The notes below the pieces were generated by a model. The model was not told the origin of the DNA. It did not search any database and saw only the letters and a program-made list of their open reading frames with translations. From positions 14,632,001 through 14,696,000 of the forward strand of contig JBHGNT010000007.1 of NCBI GenBank assembly GCA_043228905.1: a stretch of DNA of 64,000 nucleotides, given 5' to 3'. The DNA comes from Azolla caroliniana (taxonomy: Eukaryota; Polypodiophyta). The position numbers were made by a program, and so were the translations under genes. Of this stretch, positions 55,740 through 64,000 are shown piece by piece. Position 1 is the stretch's first letter, and each line of letters opens with the position of its first letter.

Positions 55740-57355
55740 CCGGTTTACATTATTTTGGTTTGCTTCCTCTACCCATTCCTTGGTTGCTTTACGGACTGCT
55801 TCCAGAATCTCCCACTGAGATTGTTTACTTTTGCTTCTAGTGGTTACTTGCTATATTTCTGGTATAACCATATTAACTACTGGTCCTTTTCCTTTAGCAG
55901 GGCACTGATTAGCATAATGACCAGTTTAACGGCAAATATAGCAAGTAGGAACAAACGTTCCACTTCCCTCGCCATGCACAAACTGACCAGTCCCATCATT
56001 TTGCATTAAATTGTTGACCATCATTCCCATTGGAATTCAGTGATTGCTGAAACTGTTGTGAGGCTTTCGACTTGTAGACTTTTTTATTTTTATACCGGTT
56101 CTGCTTAAACCGTCCTCCATTTTGCTGTTGTTGATTCATATTCGGTACTACTGAGAATTCTTGATTTTGTTGAAAATCTTGATTGTGCTGAAAATTATTT
56201 TGTTGAAAAGTTGGATTCTGTTGAAAATTAGTTTGCTGAAAGGCTTGATTTTGTTGAAAATTATGTTGTTTTTGTGGAAAACTATTCTGTTGGTACCCAT
56301 TATTGCACGAATTCTGGTTATTGTGGTACCCGTTTTCCAGAAAAAATTGTCTTACCAGAGCCGTCGTTTTATTGAGCAAGTTATACTCACATTGCTCGAC
56401 CGAATGAAGTTTAGAATGACATATTGTGTAGTGCATTCGTAGACTACATTCGATCGCCGAATGACTAGTATTTAAACAAGTAGTACACTGAATTGCTTGT
56501 CAAAATTGTAACTCCTCCATCATTGGCAGTGTACGATTTAGTGCTGACATATCCATACTCCGTACATTTATCGGATGTCGGCCCATAGCGATAGCCTTAT
56601 CAATCACTTGCTCGATATTCTGATTCCGGAAATCGAATACCTTGAGTGTTGTTCGTAATGGTTCACGAATTGCTTCAAGGAATGCATCATTCAATTCATT
56701 GTCTGAAATAGGCTTAGAAATTTGAAGTTGTAAATTCTGAAAACGGATCATGAATTGAGACACTGTTTCCTGCTGCTCTTGATACAACGCATAAAATTGT
56801 GCTATCAAATCCTTTTGAGGTATCTGACAATGAAATAACTACAGAAATTTGATGGTCAATTGTTCGAAGGTTTCGAACCCACGGAGACCATTTTGCGCAG
56901 ACCAATTAGCAGAATAACCCTCCAATGACAACACGAACTCAACAATCTTAGTCTTATCTTCGGCTACCGCCGACAGTCTCTGAGCCCCATGGTTAATCTT
57001 CCATGTTGTCAAGAAATCCCTCACATGCACTTCTGCATCAATTCCTTCACAGAACTTAGAACAGATAAGGCATATTTTCCTCACTCCAGATATCGTAAAA
57101 TGATACCTCTTCCGGCTGATTTTCTTGTGAAGACTGGCTATCAGTTAAATCAGGAAGTACATACCACCTTTTACTTGTTTCCGCCTGTAATTCCTCAACC
57201 GATTCTGTCTCTAGCGCCTTCGTAATAGAATGCGTACGAGGACGTTTACAACCGATTGGTGTATCGGGATCAGACGAAATCCATTCGTCTTGTTCTTTGC
57301 TATGTGCAGATGTAATCGGGCGTGCCAAAATTATATTGTGTTGTTCGGTCGACAA
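55740..57355 (-). pseudogene. Ty3-F gag with Q/N-rich repeats, degenerate
   Basis: Starts at 57,355 (MSTEQHNIILARPITSAHSK). Capsid-type helices follow (56,839-57,084 and 56,500-56,808: HVRDFLTTWKINHGAQRL, ALYQEQQETVSQFMIRFQNL). Next is a Q/N-rich segment with a 5-residue FQQNx period (about 56,155-56,330), then a basic stretch and a knuckle (CYIC...GHYANQCP near 55,925) that contains a TAA. Stops near 56,837 and 56,498 also break the frame. Confidence 0.8.
56155..56270 (-). repeat. 15-bp period repeat encoding FQQNx units
   Basis: About seven imperfect 15-bp units read as NFQQN-QAFQQ-TNFQQ-type pentapeptides within Ty3-F Gag. Confidence 0.75.
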
Positions 57356-57369
57356 TTACTATTTTGCTG

Positions 57370-57712
57370 ACATAGTATAAGATGAACGTTCGCACCGAAC
57401 GTTCTATCAAGAAGTTGTGGATAGATGAATAGATATGAATTATCTGTAAATTTAAGCGTGATAACAGACACCGAGATCATGACTTATGTAATATAGCTTA
57501 GACAGAAGGAAGTAGATGGCAAGAGCGATCCGTACACAGAGGTTTCCTAGCTAACTTTATATTACTAAATACAACGATAGATTTTTACAATGCCTTCGGT
57601 TCCTTTTATAGGTAACCCGAAGGTCTTTTCTCATCAAGAAATCCCGCTGCCTATAATTATCAAGATTTACAAAAATTCGTAACTAACTATGTCCTATTCG
57701 GCTATCTGTTGA
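57370..57712 (-). repeat. Probable Ty3-F 5' LTR (unpaired)
   Basis: Region directly upstream of Ty3-F gag, bounded on the right by copia-B sequence. The minus strand has ACCTATAAAAGGAACC near 57,600-57,615, a good promoter. No partner LTR occurs in the window and no tRNA-type primer site is obvious, so the exact ends are estimates. Confidence 0.4.
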
Positions 57713-59925
57713 GTCATCGATCCGAACTGTCGATCCGACTCCGACGCATCCATACTTGTCCGGGTAACAGCGTTTGTATCTTCACTTGGTCTCGTCTGAC
57801 GATCAACATGTCGTTCACGTACAGGAGGAGTATAAGGAAGTCTTCTACGACTCCCAGTCGGCAAGGGTCTTGCCCTCCATGAAGATAATATCTCGACTCT
57901 GGAACACCTTCTTGTCGACCGGATCCCACACTCGGTAGCCGAACTTATCATCGCCGTATCCGAGGAATATGGAAGGCCGGGACATTGGACCCAACTTTGC
58001 TCTTCGGTCCTTTGCCGCATGCACCTAAGCAAGACACCGGAACACCTTCAGGTGCCGGTGAGACACTTCCTTACCGGTCCATACTCTCTGTGGCGTGTCT
58101 TCGTCCAAGGGCACTGACGGTGACCTGTTTATCATGTATGTCACTGTCGCTAGCGCTAGTTCCGGCGTCTTCGGCACGACAAATTCGAGCCGAATTCCCT
58201 TCGACCGGCAATACTCCTCAAACTGCCCCCGGTATTCACCTTCGTTGTCTACTCAAACCGCCTTTAGCTTCCGGCCGGTTTCTCTTTCCATTCTTGTGTG
58301 GAGCTCCTTGAAGATGGATTATAACACCTGATCCTTCATCTTCAACGGTGTTGCCCACAACTTTCGGTTGTGGTCATCTATGAACGTCACGAAGTACTGC
58401 GCTCCGGCATGTGACTTCGTGTCTACTTGACACACATCGGTATCCACCAACTCCAGTGGTGCATTACATCTCATCGGTGGCCTTGATCGGAAGGAGGTCC
58501 GGTTTTGCTTACCGGCCAGGAAGTCGGTGCACCTCTCAAGATGCACATACTTTACCGGAATGAGGTTGTCTTTGGCAAGCCTCCTCATCCCCTTCTCGCT
58601 CATGTGACAGAGTCTCTTGTGCCACAGCTCACCGGCATTGTTGGATACCACGTTCACGTCTTCCGGGCATAACCGGGCATTCATAAGGTACAATGTGTTG
58701 ACTTTCCGGGCCCGAGCCACTCTCATGCTCCCTTTGCTGAATTTCATGACACCGTTCCGAGCCACTATCACCCTTCATTATCTAGCCGACCAGCTGATAT
58801 CAGGTTCAGTCGAACCTCCGGAACGTGTCGAACATCCTTCAACAGCAACTTGCATTCGATTGATGTTGTCAGCCACACGTCTCCTATGCTGACAATTCGG
58901 CATGTACCTTCATTCCCCATCCGGACACAACAATGATCATCGTCCGTGTAGGATGAGAAACATTTCTGGTCCGGGGTAAGGTGGAACGACGCTCCGTAAT
59001 CGACAACCCACGTTGTCTCATCACCGGCAAGGTTCAACTCACTCTCCTCGATGATGAGCATCAACTCTTCTTCACTTGCCACAATTGCCGTCGTTCCCTT
59101 CCGATCCGGTGACCGCTTCAAATCGGTACTATCAGTTTCCTTGTTTTTCCGGAAATGCCGACAATTCTTCTGGAACTGCCCCGGCTTCCCACAGTAGGAG
59201 CAAGTGGGTCTTCCCCTTGACTTTGGCCGTGTCCCCGACTTTTCCCGGTTCTAGGGACTCCGGTTTCTTTGTCTTCCGCGTTCCGATTCAGTAAGGAGCG
59301 CTTTGGAGTCAAAGCTCGTATCCTTGTCTTTCCGACGCGCCTCCTCATCTAGCAAGGTCGACTTGACTCTTGCTAGGGATAACTGTTTTCCTTCCACCCC
59401 GGCGTTGCCCAAAGTGACAACCAACGTCTCCCAACTATCCGAGAGAGAACCGAGCAGGAGCAGTGCTAGTACCTCATTGGCGAGAGGTACTTCCAACGAT
59501 GTTGCCTGGTGTATCAGCCCCTGGAAGGCATTCATGTGCTCCACCATGCTGGAGCCATCTTGGTACCGGAATCTTACTAGCTTCCGGAATACCAAAACCC
59601 GATTAACAACATTTTTTCTCTAAAACATAATGTCGATCTTCTCCCAGAGCTCATGAGCCTTGCTCTGTTCATTGAAGTTGTTGTACAGGCTCATGTCGAT
59701 GAAGCACCCGATGTATCCCGTCATCCTCATGTACATCACCTCCCACATCATTGCGTCGATCTTGTCCGGTCTCTTGTCCCCAAAGTCAATCGGCAACCAA
59801 AGATCTTAAACCACGAGCATGTCCCTCATCTTCGACTTCCACATTGAGTATTTGGAGACAATGAGCTTGAACATGCCTCCGAACAAATCTTCCATTTTCT
59901 GTGTCGTTTCACTCTGATACCAAAT
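57713..59925 (-). pseudogene. Copia-B (copy 3) gag-protease-integrase with RT remnant, degenerate
   Basis: Minus strand from ATG 59,895 (MEDLFGGMFKLIVSKYSMWK). Gag broken by stops (FQGLIHQATSLEVPLANEVL at 59,595-59,251), CCHC segment near 59,190, protease WVVDYGASFHLTPD (DYGA, the Ser lost; 59,121-58,768), pre-integrase and integrase (LWHKRLCHMSEKGMRRLAKD, FVTFIDDHNRKLW). After the integrase-RT linker the sequence jumps to FLILLLYVNDMLIV near 57,830, so most of RT is deleted and the catalytic YVDD reads YVND. Everything beyond is missing. Confidence 0.87.
59911..59922 (-). promoter_or_regulatory. Primer binding site, tRNA-iMet type (Copia-B copy 3)
   Basis: TGGTATCAGAGT on the minus strand, 3 nt from the LTR at 59,926. 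Confidence 0.85.
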
Positions 59926-60519
59926 TGATGAGAATATGCGGAATAATCTTCGGCCACAACCGAGACTTGGATCACTTAATGATAATCAAACACAGTAAAA
60001 ATGGAGAAATGGAAGTAAGTACACAAACAGAAGAGAATGTGCAGGATGTTAACATGGAAAACCCTAAACGGGAAAAACCACGGGAGCCCACAGACTCCAA
60101 ACTATCACTATATGAGGAGAATACAATGAAGAACATAGAGGCAACAACCTCGTCCTCACACTCTTCGCCTGGCGGCGGTTACAACAGAGACTATCTATCT
60201 ATCTATTACGCTCTGTACAACAGTTACACTCAATACCACTATACAACAAATAATGACAACACAACACAACTACAATACATTGTTTGCCCTAGGTCATATT
60301 TATACTAATATGACTTTCGGGCTATTTACAAATATAACCCCAATGGGCTCTCACAAACATATTTACATATATGTCCCTTTATCCGGTGAGAGGTTCTTCC
60401 TTGCCTGCGTCATCCGGTTCTCATCGGGTCTTCCTTGCCGGGTACTCATCATCCGGTTCTCAACGGGTCTTCCATTGCCGGGTACTCATATCCCATCTGG
60501 AGGGACCGAAATCCTAACA
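59926..60519 (-). repeat. Copia-B (copy 3) 5' LTR, 594 bp
   Basis: Plus strand TGATGAGAATATGCGG to GAAATCCTAACA. The best-preserved LTR of this family in the window and the reference for the other three. Confidence 0.88.
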
Positions 60520-61270
60520 CAGGAGTCCAAACAAATGATTGATTTTTCTTGGTGAGTTGAGTAAGTGGCAATACAATCTTGGAATAATTCCATATGAATT
60601 TGTGGTAGAAGTTGGCAAATCGAAGGAAATACTGGACATCGCGAACAGAACTTGGAGTATGCCATTCCAATACTGTTTGAACTTTCACTGTATCCATGAA
60701 GATACCTTTGGATGAAATGGTATAACCCAAGAACTCAACTTCTTTGCAATCAAAATTGCACTTCTCTAGTTTGGCATAAAGACCATACTCTCTTAAGCGT
60801 TGGAGTACCTTCCGTGCGTGTATATCATGCTCCGCTTGTGTTCAAGAGTAAATCAATAGATCATCTAAATAGATGATAGGAAAGATATCTAGAAAATCTT
60901 GGAAAATGTCATTTGCCATATGTTGAAACACGGCAGGAGCATTTGTGAGCCCAAAATGCATAACTGTATACTCGAAATTGCCATATCAAGTGCGAAATGC
61001 AGTTTTCCACTCGTCTCCCGGTCGAATACGAACAAGATTATATGCACCCCTTAGATCAATCTTTGTAAAATACTTTGCCCCACCAATGCGCTCTAAAAGA
61101 CTGGAAATTAAAGGTAGAGCATACCTATTTCTTATTGTCACTTTATTTAATCCGTGATAATCCACGACCAAATGAAGTGAGCCGTCATTTTTTTCACGAA
61201 AAAGATAGGAGCACTAGCTGAAGACTTTGAATGTCAAATAAATCCACTTGCAAGATTCTTGTCAATGTAA
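60520..61270 (-). pseudogene. Ty3-G reverse transcriptase fragment
   Basis: Minus strand: [74 protein letters not shown] near 60,860, and NFYHKFIWNYSKIVLPLTQL. Related to Ty3-H RT but a separate copy. Stops near 60,985 and 60,841 and a phase change near 61,190. Cut at 60,519 by the copia-B LTR. Confidence 0.85.
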
Positions 61271-61794
61271 GCACACAAACAGAAGAGAATGCACATGATG
61301 TTAATGTAGAAAACCCTAAACGGGAAAAACCAGGGGAGCCCACATACTCCAAACTATCACTATATGAGGAGAATATAATGAAGAACACAGAGGCAACAAC
61401 CTCGTCCTCACACTCTTCGCCTGGCTGTGGTTACAACAGAGACTTACTCTGTTTCTCTCTCACTCTCTCGCTCTCTGTTACGCTATGTACAATAGTTACA
61501 CTCAATAACACTATACAACAAAATAATGACAACTCACTGCAAGAGTTTGCCCTAGGTCATATTTATACTAATATGAATTTCGAGCTATTTACAAATATAG
61601 CTCTAGTGGGCTATCTGGAACATATTTACGTATATGTCCCTTCATCGGGTGAGAGGTTCTCCCCGGGCCTGCAACATCCGGTTCTCAACGGGTCTTCCTT
61701 GCCGGGTATTCATCATCAGGTTCTTACCGGGACTACATCATCCGGTTCTCACCGGGCCTTCATCATCCCATCCGGAGGGACCGAAATCCTAACA
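61271..61794 (-). repeat. Copia-B LTR, truncated, solitary
   Basis: Matches the copia-B LTR from its internal CACACAAACAGAAGAGAATG to the CCTAACA end, lacking about 70-80 bp of the other end. No coding sequence is attached on either side: RT of Ty3-G lies to the left and integrase of Ty3-G to the right. Confidence 0.82.
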
Positions 61795-62089
61795 GAAACC
61801 ATATGGCCGATGTCGAGGAATCTTTGATCGATAACATACATCATAAGTAGAAACATAGTCCATGGCAAATTGACGAACCTGAGGCCACCAATAATTTCGG
61901 GTAACTAGCTCCAATGTTTTCAAAACTCTGAAATGTCGAGCTAATGGTGAATCATGGCAGTGCCACAAGAATACTAGTTGAGAAGGTCCATTGGGAATAT
62001 AACTACAGTTGTTTTGAAAAAGCAACCCACCATGCCAACTGAAGTTCCTATAATCTATGCAAGAAAACTTGGAGCATGAACATGAAGCA
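61795..62089 (-). pseudogene. Ty3-G integrase zinc-domain fragment
   Basis: Minus strand: NFSWHGGLLFQNNCSYIPNG, HDSPLARHFRVLKTLELVTR and CYRSKIPRHRPYG. This is the HHCC part of a chromovirus integrase like that of Ty3-H. It lies at a higher coordinate than the RT fragment on the same strand, the wrong order for one intact element. Confidence 0.8.
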
Positions 62090-62635
62090 TGAAAGGAATA
62101 TGCGAAATATTGCTCGGTCACAACCGAATCTTAGTATCAACCATAGAAAGATGGGAATAGGAAGAAATGCACGTATACACACAAACAATAGAGCAAGAGA
62201 GAGTACATAGGATGTTTACGTGGAAAACCCTAAATGGGAAAAACCACGGGAGCCCACTAGCTCCAAACTATCAGTATGTCTAGAAGAATACAACAAAAGG
62301 AACACAGAGGCAACGACCTCTTGCTCACAACCTTCGCCTGGCGGCAGTTACAACAGAGACTCACTCTTACAATGATCTGCAACAACTCTAAATAGTCTTT
62401 GCCCTAGGTCATATTTATACTAATATGACTTTCGGGCTATATACAAATATAGCCACAATGGGCTAATAGAAACGTATTTACATCTATGTCCCTTCATCTG
62501 GTGAGAGGTTCTCACCGGGCCTGCGTCATCCGATTCTCACCGGGTCTTCCTTGCCGGGTACTCATCATCTGGTTCTCACCAGGTCTTCTGTTGTCGGGTA
62601 TTCATATCCCATCCGGAGGGACCAAAATCCTAACA
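62090..62635 (-). repeat. Copia-B (copy 4) 3' LTR, about 546 bp
   Basis: Plus strand TGAAAGGAATATGCG to CAAAATCCTAACA, followed on the right by the polypurine tract complement (AACTCCCCCTTCAC) and RNase H. Left flank AAGCA. Confidence 0.83.
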
Positions 62636-62639
62636 AACT

Positions 62640-64000
62640 CCCCCTTCACTCTGGTATGGGATGCCTTGTCAATTTGATCCTCTTCCTGCATGCATCTAGG
62701 TTGTCAGGTGTTAGCACTTTTGTCAGGATATCTGACCCATTCCTCCTCCGTGTGAATTTTCATCAGCACGAACTCCCGATCTTCTACTCGCTCCCGGATC
62801 TAGTGGTACCTGCGTTGGATGTGCTTTGTCCTGGAATAATAGGCAATGTTCTTTGCAAGGTGGATGGCACTCTGACTGTTGCAGTAGACCTGGTATTCCT
62901 CTTCCCGGATCCCTAGCTCTCCGATGAAGTTCTTCATCCACAGTATTTCCTTTCCGGCTTCTACAGCTGCCATGTACTCCGCTTCCGTGGTTGACAACGC
63001 AACCGTCTTCTGTAGGCTCGACTGCCACGAAATAGCTCCCCCTGAATATTTCATGACATATTTGGATGTTGACCAGCTGGTATCCGCATCAGCTGACATG
63101 TCCGAATCCGTGAATCCGTTGAGTTGGGGTTACCTGAGCCGAATCAGAGGCACATACTCGTAGGGCCCTTCAAATACCGGAGTATCCATTTTACCGCATT
63201 CTAGTGCTCCTTGCTAGGATTGCTCATGAACCGGCTCACCACTCCTATTGCGTATCCGATATCCGGCCGGGTACACACCACTGCGTACATAAAGCTACCG
63301 ACATCAAAGGCATATGGTATCTTCATCATATCAACCTTCTCTGCCTTCATCTTTGGGCCTTTGCTTACCGGATAATCTACAGTTTTCCGGGAGTGTCGAT
63401 CTGACTGGTTTCGCATCTGACTTGTTGAACCGTTGAAGCACCTTTGTCACATATTTCTCCTGTGACAGCCACAATTGCTTCTTTGACCGGTCCCGGATGA
63501 TATGCATCCCAGTATCTGTCTTGTTGGACCCAAGTCTTTCATTCAGAAGGTCCGGTTCAGAGCCTTCTTCAGCATCCGTATCTTGACTTAGTCTTGTCCA
63601 ACGATCAACATGTCATCCACGTACAGGAGGAGTATCATGAAGTCTCCACCTTCGAACTTTGTCACAAATACACAATGATCGGCCTGCGTCTTGTGGTACC
63701 CTTGATCAGTCATGAAGGAGTCGAACTTCCGGTACCATTGCCGGGGAGCCTGCTTCAAACTGTAGAGGCTCTTCGTCAACCGGCAAACTAGGTGGTCCTT
63801 CCCTTTCTTCACAAATCCCTCCGGTTGCTGTATGTAGAACTCTTCTTCGAGGTCGCCGTGGAGGAACATTGTCTTCACATCTAACTACTCTACCTCAAGG
63901 TCCATGCTTGCTGCTATGTTCAGCACCGTCTGGATGGAAGTCATCTTTACTATCGGGGCAAATATCTCGTCGACGTTGTCGTGCCTTTCGGCGCCGGATC
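62640..64000 (-). pseudogene. Copia-B (copy 4) RT-RNase H, degenerate, runs off the right edge
   Basis: Minus strand RNase H (SADADTSWSTSKYVMKYSGG, STTEAEYMAAVEAGKEILWM, SRTKHIQRRYH) preceded by RT (FLHGDLEEEFYIQQPEGFVK, LTKSLYSLKQAPRQWYRKFD, LLLYVDDMLIVGQD at about 63,600). The YVDD is intact, but frame changes occur near 63,110, 63,200, 63,400 and 63,590. The rest of pol, gag and the 5' LTR lie beyond the window. Confidence 0.86.

Overview
This is nuclear plant (angiosperm) DNA: one intron-rich cellular gene surrounded by LTR retrotransposons. The plant assignment rests on the epsin gene (plant EPSIN2/3 type, 13 coding exons), Ty1/copia polyproteins of the TNT1-94 type, initiator-tRNA-Met primer sites, and AT-rich intergenic DNA full of microsatellites. 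No bacterial features, CRISPR arrays or structural RNA genes were found. Labels such as Copia-1 or Ty3-H are mine and are local to this window.

1-8,486: a tandem Ty1/copia array on the minus strand. One complete element (Copia-1, 2,689-8,486, LTRs of 850 and 860 bp) shares its left LTR with a second internal region (1-2,688) that runs off the window. The two internal regions align at a fixed offset of 4,938 bp and carry the same frame break in pol. 8,487-10,184 has no gene.

10,280-17,551 (minus): the only convincing host gene, an ENTH-domain clathrin adaptor. All 13 coding exons splice in frame to 719 residues. A 1-kb CT-rich leader/promoter lies upstream. 18,640-25,428 is intergenic, with local duplications and perhaps a small DNA transposon.

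25,429-29,802 (plus): a chimera in which the LTR and gag of one copia family (A) run into the integrase, RT, RNase H and 3' LTR of another (B).

29,803-48,621: a four-level nest. A short piece of a divergent Ty3-type integrase (Ty3-D) is split by a chromodomain Ty3 element (Ty3-H, TSD CTCGA). Ty3-H is split between gag and pol by a copia element (Copia-C, TSD CTGTC/TTGTC). The 3' LTR of Copia-C is split by another divergent Ty3 element (Ty3-E, 4-bp TSD ACGT). Ty3-H lacks a tRNA primer site; 12 nt next to its 5' LTR are complementary to the predicted 5' end of its own transcript, the arrangement known from Tf1/sushi self-priming elements. Ty3-E has an 18-nt primer site matching tRNA-Trp.

48,622-64,000: broken pieces. 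These are a copia-B fragment (49,561-50,865), an unassigned stretch, a decayed Ty3 element with a Q/N-rich Gag (Ty3-F, minus, 51,977 to about 57,712), a copia-B 5' half (57,713-60,519, minus), Ty3-G fragments broken up by copia-B LTRs, and a copia-B element running off the right edge (62,090-64,000, minus).

Almost all transposon coding regions here carry stops or frameshifts. The elements do not work together with the host gene. What links them is insertion history, with Ty3-E the youngest layer of the central nest.
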